DNA of 22,573 nucleotides from a virus, in IMG/VR virus record IMGVR_UViG_3300030406_001071, positions 1-22,573 of that record; one strand, 5' to 3'. Below are positions 7,169-15,774 of the stretch, piece by piece. The notes below the pieces were generated by a model that searched no databases, had not been told where the DNA came from, and saw only the letters and a list, made by a program, of their open reading frames with translations. The translations under genes were made by a program, and so were the position numbers. Position 1 is the stretch's first letter, and each line of letters begins with the position of its first letter.

Positions 7169-9750
7169 TATCTACTCTGCTTATAACGACGCTCAATATC
7201 ATCAAGGCTAAAGTATATAAACTCTGGCCCATCTTCTGTTTGTCGAACATATGGCACAACATCTCCGTTGTTATCTATGTACATAGCCATATATCGCACA
7301 TCTTCTGTCTTTGCGCCGCCAGCAAAAGGCAATGGCATCAAACGCATTTCAATATCAATATCTGTTGGAGCTTGTTCTGGCTCAATGCCTCGGCGTCGTC
7401 TACTACGATCACCACGTTGCCCCCTACCAATGCTGTCCAACAAAAATCTTGCATCATTAACACCCATTTCAGCAAGCATGTCATTCATCACGCCCACTAC
7501 TGCTGGCACCTTGTTGCCAAACCTTGCACCCAATGCTTGCCTAGATCTGTTAGCTTCTTGAAAAGCAGGGTCAATCACAACGCCCTGCAAAGGAAAATAG
7601 CTTTGATCAAAGTATCGCTTTAGATCTTCTTCAACCATTTCCCTGGATTTGCCAGCAGCAATTTGATACTCGACAAAGCCCCTCATTTCTAATGCAGCGT
7701 TTGCATTGGGATCACCAAAGAAGCCACGATCTGTAGTTACTTCACCAATAAATTCATTTAGCGTTTGGTCCCCAAGAAATCTTGCTTTTTGCGCTTCAAA
7801 CACTGCTGGATTATCTCTTTTGCTACGCAAATCAGCTAAAACAGTTGCAAAGTTTTCTGCAAATCCACCCTCAAGCATAGAGGCACCATAAAGGGCACCC
7901 TCAAGCAAACCGATTTCCTCCTCATTGAAACCAGCATAGTTAAACATGTTTATTTCTTTTGATGAACCAGCCTGACGAATGTTCCCAAACATTGCATAAT
8001 ACTGAGCAGCAATAGGAGCACGTTTTGAATCAATCTGACCATCAATCAAAGTTCTAACAGTCTCTACCAGAAAGTCAGGCAACACACCTGCCTTAACAAC
8101 ATCCTTTGACCACACTCCACTAGAGACAAGACCATCTTCTGTTAAAAACCAAACTGCACTTTGCCCCGGCGCGTAAGTATCAAGTATATCATTTTCTATA
8201 ACTTTTCTGTGTTTGCTGCTTTTTGGGTTACCAATCTCGTTAGCAATATCTTCTCGCGCTTCTATGATTGATGAAGACTCAGCATTAGCACTATCAACAG
8301 CAGCTTTGTCGCTTACAAAGTCTTCTGAATCACGTTCAATAAGCGCACGGTCAAAACCATAATCAGCAACTTCTACAATAGTATCAGCTAACTCCTTAAC
8401 TTCATTGCTCATGTCAGCAGCAATGCGTCCCTCATTCACAACATAGTCAGTGAACTCTTTCATTTCTGCTGTATTGGTAAGTTGATTAGCTTTATTAATA
8501 AGACGAGTAATAAGAAGTTGACGACTTGCTTGAAACGAACTGTTTCTCAAGGTTTCTGTAATTAAATCACCTTTTTTATCAAGGGCCAATTTAAAGGTAT
8601 TTAACATTTTGACAGCGCCAGATAAATCTCCACTGTCAATCAAATCAATTATTTGGTCATCAGTAGTTTGACGAATTTCGCTAATACCAGCGGTTGCTTC
8701 AAACTTTGCTAGGTCTTTGGCTTTTTGCTCATCTTTTTCAAGCTCAGTCTGAGCCTGTTTTGCAGCAACTTCTCTTTGATTAAGAGCAGCTTGAAATGTA
8801 GTTAGCTTGCTATTGAAGTCATCTCTATAAAGATAGAACTGTTCATCGTTAATAATGTTTTCAATCTCAGGACGAAGCTCTTCTGGCACATTATCAAGAT
8901 TCCCAGATTGAATAGCTATACGAATGTCATTAACAGTTTGAGAATCAGCGTTTTCAAGGTCATTAATCTTTGCGACAATACGTTGTGCAGATCCAGCATA
9001 CATTGATTGCGTAAGAACACGCCGCAACTCTTCTGCTTTGGGTTCACTGATAACATTGCTTTTAACTGCAAGATCTATTTCTTTTAATTTTTCATCAAGC
9101 AGCAAGCCAGCATCAACATAAGATGAAGAACCAGACTTGTAATTTACTGAGCCAGTAAGAGTGCTAAGTGCTCTTCCTGCGTCACTAATATCTAATCCAA
9201 GTTGATCTGCAAGATTTTGACGCTCTCTTTTGTTAGCCTCTTGCTGAAGACTTAGTTTGTTTGATGCAAGAAGGGCACTGCCAATATTGCTAATAATGTT
9301 TTCAAACTTAGGCGAAGCATTTGCAGCAGACTCTTCAACAAATGTGCCAAACTGGCTGCTAAACTTAGCAACACCATTAGGATCATTCTCAAGTTCAATA
9401 GCAAGTTCACGAGCCTTAATCTTAAAATCTTGCTCCGTCTGAGCAATATAACGACGCTCAATAAGCTCTTCATAAGCATCAGCAGCCTCACGCCCAAATC
9501 CAGACGGAACAACAAATGCTTCCGGCTCACCGGTAACAGGATTAATTGCGCGAAGATCTGCTATAGACGCAGCCTGTGCCACTTCAATGCCACGATCACG
9601 CGCTTGCTTTTTAAGTTCATCAAATGATGTTTCGATCATTGCATCAGCAAGACCGCCGACACTACGGGCGACTTCAGCAGCGCCAGTGTTAGCACGAACT
9701 ACGCCAATGCTTTGCGGAAGAAACTGACGCCGTTGTTTAATTACTGCCAT
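7168..9750 (-). CDS. Ejection (internal virion) protein, T7 gp15 position (860 aa)
   Basis: An 860-aa, mostly helical, Lys/Glu/Ala-rich protein starting MAVIKQRRQFLPQSIGVVRA. Residues 20 to about 380 look like long amphipathic helices, with few Cys and no signal peptide or membrane span. The C-terminal part has a short basic stretch (RGQRGDRSRRRRGIEPEQ), then a compact beta-like end containing FAGGAKTEDVRYMAMYIDNN. Its size is somewhat larger than T7 gp15 (747 aa), and it sits exactly between the gp14-like and gp16-like genes, with one-base stop/start overlaps on both sides. Its expected role is a subunit of the internal core and of the trans-envelope ejection channel. The assignment rests on gene order, length and composition, because I do not see a diagnostic motif. 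Confidence 0.8.
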   Translation of the reverse strand: MAVIKQRRQFLPQSIGVVRANTGAAEVARSVGGLADAMIETSFDELKKQARDRGIEVAQAASIADLRAINPVTGEPEAFVVPSGFGREAADAYEELIERRYIAQTEQDFKIKARELAIELENDPNGVAKFSSQFGTFVEESAANASPKFENIISNIGSALLASNKLSLQQEANKRERQNLADQLGLDISDAGRALSTLTGSVNYKSGSSSYVDAGLLLDEKLKEIDLAVKSNVISEPKAEELRRVLTQSMYAGSAQRIVAKINDLENADSQTVNDIRIAIQSGNLDNVPEELRPEIENIINDEQFYLYRDDFNSKLTTFQAALNQREVAAKQAQTELEKDEQKAKDLAKFEATAGISEIRQTTDDQIIDLIDSGDLSGAVKMLNTFKLALDKKGDLITETLRNSSFQASRQLLITRLINKANQLTNTAEMKEFTDYVVNEGRIAADMSNEVKELADTIVEVADYGFDRALIERDSEDFVSDKAAVDSANAESSSIIEAREDIANEIGNPKSSKHRKVIENDILDTYAPGQSAVWFLTEDGLVSSGVWSKDVVKAGVLPDFLVETVRTLIDGQIDSKRAPIAAQYYAMFGNIRQAGSSKEINMFNYAGFNEEEIGLLEGALYGASMLEGGFAENFATVLADLRSKRDNPAVFEAQKARFLGDQTLNEFIGEVTTDRGFFGDPNANAALEMRGFVEYQIAAGKSREMVEEDLKRYFDQSYFPLQGVVIDPAFQEANRSRQALGARFGNKVPAVVGVMNDMLAEMGVNDARFLLDSIGRGQRGDRSRRRRGIEPEQAPTDIDIEMRLMPLPFAGGAKTEDVRYMAMYIDNNGDVVPYVRQTEDGPEFIYFSLDDIERRYKQSR

Positions 9751-10211
9751 TACGTTTCATCCGTTTTGTAAACATGATACCGATACAAACCAGTTGTTAT
9801 TGCACTAGCTGCATTAAAGTAAGATTCAACAATGGCATTGCGTCCACGCACACCTTCCATTGCTGCAAGGCGTCTAGTTTGAGATGACTCAATCAAAGCA
9901 CCAGATTCAAGAGCTTGGACATCTTGATAAGCAATTTCTTCTTGCCGATCTAAAAATGCTTTCATAGATCTATCGCCGGGATCTCTACCAATGAATGCAG
10001 CAAAGGCAAGATTTGATGCTTGAGCAGAATCAAAATCACGCAGACGTAAGTTGGCTTTTTCAGTAGCTTCCAACTTTTGCATCTTGGCTTTAAACTCAAG
10101 CTGCTTTCTGTTGAACTCTGCTTCAGCCCTTCTAGCTCTTCCAGACTGAATAGCTGAAAAAACACTAAGGACTGTGCCAATGGTCTGTACTGCCATAAAG
10201 CTTGGGGCCAT
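9750..10211 (-). CDS. Small ejection (internal virion) protein, T7 gp14 position (153 aa)
   Basis: A 153-aa protein. The N-terminal 20 residues (MAPSFMAVQTIGTVLSVFSA) form a hydrophobic helix. A long basic/acidic helix follows (RARRAEAEFNRKQLEFKAKM and onward), with AFIGRDPGD in the middle and a final helix with SYFNAASAITTGLYRY. This matches the organisation of T7 gp14-like internal virion proteins, in which the N-terminal hydrophobic helix is thought to insert into the outer membrane on ejection. It overlaps tail tubular B and the 860-aa gene by one base each. An alternative start is the Met at residue 6 (MAVQTIG). Confidence 0.85.
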   Translation of the reverse strand: MAPSFMAVQTIGTVLSVFSAIQSGRARRAEAEFNRKQLEFKAKMQKLEATEKANLRLRDFDSAQASNLAFAAFIGRDPGDRSMKAFLDRQEEIAYQDVQALESGALIESSQTRRLAAMEGVRGRNAIVESYFNAASAITTGLYRYHVYKTDET

Positions 10212-12475
10212 TAGAACGATACCTCCGCAACAATGCCATTCACTTGCAGTGACACTGGCGCAGTTTGTGTAATCTTAACTGTTGGATCTTTGCTGTATCC
10301 AAGCAAACGAAACTCTTTCTTGCCAGTAACAGGCACACGCGCCTGACTAAAGTCATCAGTAACAGTGCGAATGACAAGCCTCTTCTCATTTACTGACACA
10401 GACAAAGTATTCAACAGGTCTACTACAACCCTGTTCACAGAGCGAGGCTCACCTGTTAACGGCCCACCAGCAATCTGTGCATCAATAGGCAATGTTTCAG
10501 CCTCAACGTTAAAGGCAAAGCCAATCTCTGCTGATGTTATTTCTTGCACAGCAGATACATCCACATTGCCACTAGCAACTGTAAACTCACCCAAGTAATC
10601 GTTGCCGCTTACAACCTTTACCTTTGCACCATTAGCAAAGTGACTAGAAACATTAAACACACCAGCAGTGCCGCTAAATGTATTAGAAAAGTCCATGTTT
10701 AATGTAGAGTCAAATTCCATAAGAATATGCTTTGATGTGCCAGCACCAGTATCATAAGTGCCAATACAAAACACTCGGTCATCTACTGTGCATACAGAAT
10801 GAAACTTGCCTGTTGTAGTCCACTGTGTCCATCCAGCACGTTGCTCTGCCCTGTTAGATGTAAATACAGCAAGTGTACCATCATCGTTCAGAACAAACGC
10901 ATAAGACTCAGGACGGTTAATAGCACCACGCAATATGCACATTTGCACAGGGCTGCTAATTAAATGAGGTGATAGAATCGAAATGCCGGTAGATACATAA
11001 GCCGCTTCAGAATCAGAAAATATATATTCGCGTACAACAGAGCCAGTCTTTTGCACATAAATTGTAGCGCCATCAAATGAGTCAGGACGAACAAAGTTAG
11101 CCCCATACGATGTTTGCCTACGCACCTGTGCGTTAGTCGGAGTAATCGGCTTTTCAGTAAATGACGGAACATACATCTCTGATGTAGTTGTAAAGATCTG
11201 TAAGTCACGATTAGACACCAGATGCCTTATTGTATTGATCTCACCAATAGAAGCAGTCAGGTCAAGTGCATCATTATCTTCTGCATCGCCAATGTCAAAG
11301 TTAAAGTAATCAGCAGATTTGCTTGCCCATATGCCATCAGGCTGGGCTATTGTGCCACCCAGCCATAGTCTATTCTCATGAAAAGTAACTGCACCGGGAT
11401 AGCCGCGTAGTTCACTATAAGATTGCTCACCCCACTCTGTAGACGCAGCATGTGTAGAAATTTTTGGCGAACCACCACCTATTGTTGATGATGTAGCTGA
11501 GCCACCAGCAGCCACAACAAACTCATTCTCATTAATAATTTCACTTACGGTTCTGGTGCCATTTATATTACTTGCTGTTATTCCACCAACACCGCCAGCA
11601 GCAGATATTGTTATAGAGTCATTTACAGATAAACCATGATTTACAAACGTTATGTGTATGTTGGCACTGCCATCTATGGTCTCAATAGCATCATTATCAA
11701 GGTTTACGAGTAACTCACCCTGTACATTACCAGTCGCTTGTGTGGCTGATTGCACAGATGTGATTGTTATTTCATTGTCATGATACCGCAGAACAGAGCC
11801 AATATGTTTAGAACTAGGATAGTTGCCACCTGATTGACTCCCAGTAATATCAAAGTAATTCGCACTTGTTGTTACTGTAATCCCATTACCGCTTGTAGCA
11901 GATGGGTTAAGTGTCATGCCAGTTGCTTGGAAAGAATAATATGGCTGATTTATTCTAAATCCATCTGCACTTTCATTGAATGTCATTACTTCAAGTTGAA
12001 ATGTTGTGAGGCTAGTGCGTACTAGCTTGCGCACCATAAATGTCTGGTGTGCAATAAACATAACATCGCCAGCTTGAGCATATGTTAGCTCTGGCAATTT
12101 AGCATTGGTAAAAGGTATAGCGTTAGTGTCTACATCCTGTGTGAGTGTTTGGATTAAAGACACTGCACCAGTTGTTGGATTAATCTGAAATACACGAATC
12201 TTGGCACTTTCAAGACTGACAATATATCGCTCATCATCAGAGAATATGAATGGCACCAGCCTGAGTTGCTGGGTAGCGGAGGAATCTACCGTAGTATCAA
12301 ACTCATATATGCGCTTGGTGCCAAACCGTTTGAGCAGCCCACCTTCATTGCGCAGAAAGAAGTTCTCTACTTTCTTTGCAGAGTTGTTGTAGAGCGGGGT
12401 GTCAGTTCTCGAAACAAGCGATGGGCTGATCTCACCATACTGAAAGTTACTAATCGGTACGCGGACTCTTGCCAT
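10211..12475 (-). CDS. Tail tubular protein B (T7 gp12-like nozzle), 754 aa
   Basis: A 754-aa protein with strong family features. The N-terminus is MARVRVPISNFQYGEISPSL, then NFFLRNEGGLLKRFGTKRIY (residues 39-58), the classic gp12 start. Residues 357-395 hold RGYPGAVTFHENRLWLGG and IWASKSADYFNF, also diagnostic. It forms the hexameric tail nozzle below the gp11-like ring and carries the fibre attachment site. Residues about 250-335 contain an inserted beta domain with NHGLSVNDSITIS and INGTRTVSEIINENEFVV, a repeat type found in several marine phage tail proteins and not in T7. The length is close to T7 gp12 (794 aa). Start and stop overlap neighbouring genes by one base (TAATG), consistent with coupled translation. 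Confidence 0.95.
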   Translation of the reverse strand: MARVRVPISNFQYGEISPSLVSRTDTPLYNNSAKKVENFFLRNEGGLLKRFGTKRIYEFDTTVDSSATQQLRLVPFIFSDDERYIVSLESAKIRVFQINPTTGAVSLIQTLTQDVDTNAIPFTNAKLPELTYAQAGDVMFIAHQTFMVRKLVRTSLTTFQLEVMTFNESADGFRINQPYYSFQATGMTLNPSATSGNGITVTTSANYFDITGSQSGGNYPSSKHIGSVLRYHDNEITITSVQSATQATGNVQGELLVNLDNDAIETIDGSANIHITFVNHGLSVNDSITISAAGGVGGITASNINGTRTVSEIINENEFVVAAGGSATSSTIGGGSPKISTHAASTEWGEQSYSELRGYPGAVTFHENRLWLGGTIAQPDGIWASKSADYFNFDIGDAEDNDALDLTASIGEINTIRHLVSNRDLQIFTTTSEMYVPSFTEKPITPTNAQVRRQTSYGANFVRPDSFDGATIYVQKTGSVVREYIFSDSEAAYVSTGISILSPHLISSPVQMCILRGAINRPESYAFVLNDDGTLAVFTSNRAEQRAGWTQWTTTGKFHSVCTVDDRVFCIGTYDTGAGTSKHILMEFDSTLNMDFSNTFSGTAGVFNVSSHFANGAKVKVVSGNDYLGEFTVASGNVDVSAVQEITSAEIGFAFNVEAETLPIDAQIAGGPLTGEPRSVNRVVVDLLNTLSVSVNEKRLVIRTVTDDFSQARVPVTGKKEFRLLGYSKDPTVKITQTAPVSLQVNGIVAEVSF

Positions 12476-13068
12476 TAACTTCGCCTGTCAGTAATAAACC
12501 TCGACGTTACCAGCTTGCGCGTGGTCTGCTGCTGCGCATCCAAACTACGAGCCTTTGCCATTGCCTTTGTTGCAGCATCTTGCATCAAAGCAGCAAGACC
12601 TGAGTCTCGTGCAATAGATGTAGCAAACAAGGTTGCCAAAGCATACTCAACAGCAATCGTGAAGTACGAGGGCCAATCTTGTTCATTTGCCCTGTATGTA
12701 AAATCTGCAATCAACACATCGCTTGTAGATGTGTTTGCATAAATCTTGTCACCGTATATTTGATACTCAATAGGATTATCATTCACGGTAATTGCATGCA
12801 CCATTAATGTGCCAGTTGCTTGTTGATAAGCATTATCATATCTGCCAGTTGGCTCATCAGTCAGCCTATTTAAGACTGCTTGATTTGTAGTGAACCGCCA
12901 ACGTGCATTAACCAAAGATGCTCTAGCAACATCTTCATACATATTCACAGAGACAAGCGCCTCTGTGGTTCCATCATCAAACGATGTAATTGGCTCTGCG
13001 CCAATTAAGATCAATGCCCTTGCGCAGATATCAACTGCTGAATTTGCTGCGGTGCTGCTAACTGCCAT
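12475..13068 (-). CDS. Tail tubular protein A (T7 gp11-like adaptor), 197 aa
   Basis: A gp11-type adaptor ring protein that joins portal and nozzle. After the ATG it reads MAVSSTAANSAVDICARALI, followed by LIGAEPITSFDDGTTEA and RASLVNARWRFTTNQAVLNR, all hallmark gp11 patterns. Next come the EYQIYGDKIYANTS and FTYRANEQDWPSYF regions, and a helical C-terminus. A TTG-initiated extension of six codons (MAPSTN, start 13086) is open upstream but would lie inside the hairpin stem at 13075-13096, so I choose the ATG at 13068. No good Shine-Dalgarno lies between hairpin and ATG; the G-rich AGAGGGGG is in the 5' hairpin arm. The product is about the size of T7 gp11 (196 aa). Confidence 0.92.
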   Translation of the reverse strand: MAVSSTAANSAVDICARALILIGAEPITSFDDGTTEALVSVNMYEDVARASLVNARWRFTTNQAVLNRLTDEPTGRYDNAYQQATGTLMVHAITVNDNPIEYQIYGDKIYANTSTSDVLIADFTYRANEQDWPSYFTIAVEYALATLFATSIARDSGLAALMQDAATKAMAKARSLDAQQQTTRKLVTSRFITDRRS

Positions 13069-13074
13069 ATTAGT

Positions 13075-13096
13075 AGAGGGGGCCAAAGCCCCCTCT
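13075..13096 (-). terminator. Strong hairpin between capsid and tail-tube genes (T-phi-like position)
   Basis: A perfect 9-bp stem, AGAGGGGGC with GCCCCCTCT, closes a 4-nt loop. It starts 5 nt after the stop of the 87-aa gene and ends 6 nt before the tail tubular A ATG. T7 places its major late terminator T-phi at the same junction, after the capsid gene and before gene 11. No U-tract follows on the minus strand, so it may attenuate transcription, stabilise or process mRNA, or shape translation of the next gene, rather than act as a full terminator. Confidence 0.55.
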
Positions 13097-13101
13097 CCCC
13101 A

Positions 13102-13365
13102 TTAGTCGCTGTCACTAACAGTCAATGCTGTACCGTCAGCAATATCAACAACAGAACCTGTGTTAGATAGAACAACAGAAATACCCATTGTTGGGGCATC
13201 GCTGTCATACACAAAGATGACATCACCAACATTCAACATGTTAGCTGCATCATTGAAATATCCTGACACACGAACAGCAGTCAGGGCATCAGTGGAATCA
13301 TAGAACCAAAGACTATGACCACCGCCGCCTGCCATGCGAGTAAGACCAGATGCTCCATAAGCCAT
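13102..13365 (-). CDS. Capsid-adjacent small protein, possible decoration protein (87 aa)
   Basis: An 87-aa protein starting MAYGASGLTRMAGGGGHSLW, then FYDSTDALTAV, GYFNDAANMLNVGDVIFVYD and a C-terminal beta run ending TALTVSDSD. The 'FxDAxxMLxVGDxI' pattern is a small beta-barrel motif that I have seen directly after major capsid genes in marine phages. A head-decoration or capsid-stabilising role is inferred from the gene position. AGGAGGAC just before the ATG is one of the strongest Shine-Dalgarno sequences in the window, suggesting high translation, in line with a stoichiometric capsid component. Confidence 0.8.
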   Translation of the reverse strand: MAYGASGLTRMAGGGGHSLWFYDSTDALTAVRVSGYFNDAANMLNVGDVIFVYDSDAPTMGISVVLSNTGSVVDIADGTALTVSDSD

Positions 13366-13380
13366 TTATCAGTCCTCCTC

Positions 13381-14193
13381 TTAGTTGTTGTCCAGAACTT
13401 CGTACACACCGTTATCATCGATAACTTTTGCACCCATCGACATCATCGATGTTGCAAGGTGTGATACTTTTTCTGGTACATAGTTGATCTCAGTCGAGAC
13501 ATCAGAGTTGATGCCAAGACCAACAGCCGATGTGTGGTAGGCCATGTTCTTACCAGCGGTAATAGCCGAGGTAGAGAACACCTTAAAGCCCATGAACTCT
13601 TTCATGGTCATGCCACCAGCAAACGGCAGGTTCTGCTCACCAACAAAGTCAGACGATGCAAACTCAGTAATAGTAAACAAATCTGCATAACCCTTCGGGT
13701 GCATAGCCAGATAACGGCCACCATCTTCAGGAATGTTTGCAGTACCAAACGTCTCAAACAGAGACAGGATATCAGCAAGAGCAAGAGCCGAGCCAGTATC
13801 ATGGATCTGAGTTGAGTTAGCCCCTGCATCCATTGCTGTGTAAAGAAGCTCGTCAGTCTTACGACCAAGAGCAGCAGCAGCAGATTGAGCAACAGCCTGA
13901 CGCTCGTTAATGTTTACCTTGAGTTCATCTAGCTTGTCGATGTACTCAGCAGCGTAAAAGTCTTCCATGGTCGCTTCTACTTGTGTGTGTACAAGCTCCA
14001 TAGGGGTGACGTTTCCGTTGCGTGACTTGGTGGAGGCAGAGCCAGCACCGATCTTTTGGAATCGAACAGTCGAGCCAGTCACATTGTTTGCCATGCGCAC
14101 AGTGTTCCGCAGTTTAGAACCCATACGCTGATAAGCCATGTGAACCTCAGACTCAAACTGCTTAATGAATGCGACATCAATAGTGTTCGCCAT
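13381..14193 (-). CDS. Major capsid protein (270 aa)
   Basis: A 270-aa protein: MANTIDVAFIKQFESEVHMA, then RNTVRMANNVTGSTVRFQKI, MEDFYAAEYIDKLDELKVN, a helical SAAAALGRKTDELLYTAMD, RYLAMHPKGYADLF, and GFKVFSTSAITAGKNMAYHT. This is the pattern of a compact podovirus capsid family, presumed HK97-like fold, shorter than T7 gp10A (345 aa). It builds the icosahedral shell on the scaffold encoded just upstream. Codon choice favours C-ending codons (AAC, TAC, GAC) more than the ejection genes, as expected for the most abundant virion protein. GAGGA lies 7 nt before the ATG. No slippery heptamer for a 10A/10B-type frameshift is seen near its end (VLDNN, then stop). Confidence 0.92.
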   Translation of the reverse strand: MANTIDVAFIKQFESEVHMAYQRMGSKLRNTVRMANNVTGSTVRFQKIGAGSASTKSRNGNVTPMELVHTQVEATMEDFYAAEYIDKLDELKVNINERQAVAQSAAAALGRKTDELLYTAMDAGANSTQIHDTGSALALADILSLFETFGTANIPEDGGRYLAMHPKGYADLFTITEFASSDFVGEQNLPFAGGMTMKEFMGFKVFSTSAITAGKNMAYHTSAVGLGINSDVSTEINYVPEKVSHLATSMMSMGAKVIDDNGVYEVLDNN

Positions 14194-14272
14194 TTTACAG
14201 TCCTCGTAAGATTGTTTTCACGTTCACGGTTATCTGTTTGGCATCCTCAACGCGATTATCCTTGCGGGTCGC

Positions 14273-14821
14273 TCAGTGCATTACAGGCCGACTTAATTCA
14301 CCAATAACATCATTCTTATCTACAACGCAACGCTCAAATCGCATGAAAGTATGACTGTTTATTTCATACATACTTTCATCGAATGTGAACCCGCACCAAC
14401 TCAACCACATAATCGTGTCGTGATGATCGGCAGGAACAAAGTTTTCTATGCTATGATAATCGCCTTGAAGCAGTTCTATGGTTGGGCGACATCCCCTAAG
14501 AAATGGACGAAAGTTATAGTTGATTGCATTAGTACCAAGCAACCAAATGCGTCCTTGGTTGTTGTCTATAGGCACACTTCCACACATCCCGATAGGCGTA
14601 TCATCAAGTCTGAGTGTGTAGGTGATTGCACCGTGTATAACCATTGGCTCAGTAAGTGCCTCTAGCGGAGTCAGGTTGTGTATATAACACTCCCTGACAT
14701 CCGCTTTACGCATGTTATCAGCAACACGCTCGGCATGTTCGGGTAGGCTTTTTATTAACGAGAGCCTACCAACTCGTATGGCTTCATTAGCCATTTGAGA
14801 AGATGCGTCTAAAGCCATCAT
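14273..14821 (-). CDS. T7 gp13-like protein, DUF2833 / GNAT-like fold (182 aa)
   Basis: The protein begins MMALDASSQMANEAIRVGRL. The core has VADNMRKADVRECYIHNLTP, then GAITYTLRLDDTPIGMCGSV, GRIWLLGTNAINYNFRPFLR and HDTIMWLSWCGFTFDE, ending HTFMRFERCVV. This order (self-description strand, G-G turn, W-L-L-G-T, then a 'W..W.GF.F' motif) matches the DUF2833 / T7 gp13 family, which resembles GNAT acetyltransferases but in T7 serves virion morphogenesis. I see no clear acetyl-CoA loop. ATGs at 14821 and 14818 follow AAAGGAAG; a TTG at 14824 and a Met at 14794 are less likely. It overlaps the scaffold gene by 35 nt. Its place between scaffold and capsid differs from T7, where gene 13 lies after gene 12. 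Confidence 0.75.
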   Translation of the reverse strand: MMALDASSQMANEAIRVGRLSLIKSLPEHAERVADNMRKADVRECYIHNLTPLEALTEPMVIHGAITYTLRLDDTPIGMCGSVPIDNNQGRIWLLGTNAINYNFRPFLRGCRPTIELLQGDYHSIENFVPADHHDTIMWLSWCGFTFDESMYEINSHTFMRFERCVVDKNDVIGELSRPVMH

Positions 14822-15518
14822 CAACTTCCTTTACGAAAGTCGGATCTCTACGCGCTGGATCATGATAGCGTGGATCAAGCATCTTTTGTCTTAGGTCAGC
14901 TTCTGTTTCACGTGAAACTTCAACCGCACCGTTAGATGGGCCTCCTTCTCGCATGGCTTCCATCACATGTTCAAGTACCATAATGCCTTCTGCCGTTTCG
15001 CACATACGCTCTACAGCACCAAGCATTTCATCTGGGAAGAACTGATTAGCAAACAAACTAGCTGCTTCAGTCCTTGCGTTGGCATTATCGCCTAGCTTTG
15101 CAAGCTCTGCATCAAAGTCAGGAACATCAGCATTAATTGCCTGTGCATACATATCAATGCCTTCAGCAAACTCATCCTGACTGTAACCATTTTCAAATGC
15201 AGTCTTTGCCCACCATTGCAACAACGGATTGTCCGTTGCCATTTCATCATCAATGCTGTCAGGAAGAACATAATCGCCAACATCGGCTGGCCTATTTGCA
15301 TAGGCTTGCTCTTCCATTTCTTTCATAAACTGATCGCGGAATGCTTCTTCTTTAGCCCCAATCTTGCTTTCAAGGTTTGAGTAAGACTCAACCATGTCCT
15401 CAACAGACTTAAACTTCTCAGGCAGAGCAGCAAGCGGATCAGGTGCCGCTTCTGGCTCAAGCATCGGATTGCCACCCTCGGTTACAATACCGGAATCTTC
15501 TGCTTCAACTTCATTCAT
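14787..15518 (-). CDS. Capsid assembly scaffolding protein (243 aa)
   Basis: A 243-aa, very acidic, helix-rich protein. An N-terminal acidic and proline-rich region (PMLEPEAAPDPLAALPEKFK) leads into SVEDMVESYSNLESKIGAKE, a scaffold signature. The middle contains GDYVLPDSIDDEMATDNPLL and FAEGIDMYAQAINADVP, and the C-terminus is basic-amphipathic with DLRQKMLDPRYHDPARRDPT. T7 gp9-type scaffolds share this acidic N-terminus and small C-terminal capsid-binding helix. The gene follows the portal and the 87-aa gene (8-nt overlap) and precedes the capsid gene, the standard podovirus order. It is expected to be an internal core that leaves during head maturation. Confidence 0.88.
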   Translation of the reverse strand: MNEVEAEDSGIVTEGGNPMLEPEAAPDPLAALPEKFKSVEDMVESYSNLESKIGAKEEAFRDQFMKEMEEQAYANRPADVGDYVLPDSIDDEMATDNPLLQWWAKTAFENGYSQDEFAEGIDMYAQAINADVPDFDAELAKLGDNANARTEAASLFANQFFPDEMLGAVERMCETAEGIMVLEHVMEAMREGGPSNGAVEVSRETEADLRQKMLDPRYHDPARRDPTFVKEVDDGFRRIFSNG

Positions 15519-15774
15519 TTGATTTCACCTTTTGACCATGCCGGATGCGCGACTCTATGAGGCCAACAACATATCGTTGCCCTTCCATATGACGCAACTC
15601 CGCATCAGTAACTGCTGCGCCATTTACTGCTTCTATTGTAATTGAACGAAGATACTTCAATACATCCTTGCCAAGTTCATCTTTGAACAAAGAAGCTATA
15701 TTGATACTTATCTTCTCATCATCTGGACGACTACGTTGATAGCCATCAAGACTGAGGTAATTGTTCTGCGCCAC
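15511..15774 (-). CDS. Conserved small protein between portal and scaffold (87 aa)
   Basis: The frame is open further upstream (to an ATG at 15840), but that would overlap the portal gene by 95 nt. A GTG at 15774 has AGGGAG exactly 6 nt ahead and gives an 87-aa product starting MAQNNYLSLDGYQRSRPDDE. No ATG lies near the portal end in this frame. Visible features are ISINIASLFKDELGKDVLKY, then LRSITIEAVNGAAVTDAELR and HMEGQRYVVGLIESRIRHG, which suggest a small alpha-helical protein. It overlaps the portal by 29 nt and the scaffold by 8 nt. The pattern resembles short proteins found next to portals in marine podoviruses. I cannot name a function; a connector-assembly factor would fit the location. 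Confidence 0.72.
   Translation of the reverse strand: MAQNNYLSLDGYQRSRPDDEKISINIASLFKDELGKDVLKYLRSITIEAVNGAAVTDAELRHMEGQRYVVGLIESRIRHGQKVKSNE

Noticed and set aside
13590-13607. CCATGAA / TTCATGG hairpin in the capsid gene
   Set aside because: 7-bp stem inside coding sequence, at the level expected by chance.
14742-14770. GGTAGGCT / AGCCTACC inverted repeat in the gp13-like gene
   Set aside because: 8-bp arms with a 13-nt spacer are expected several times by chance in this length of DNA.
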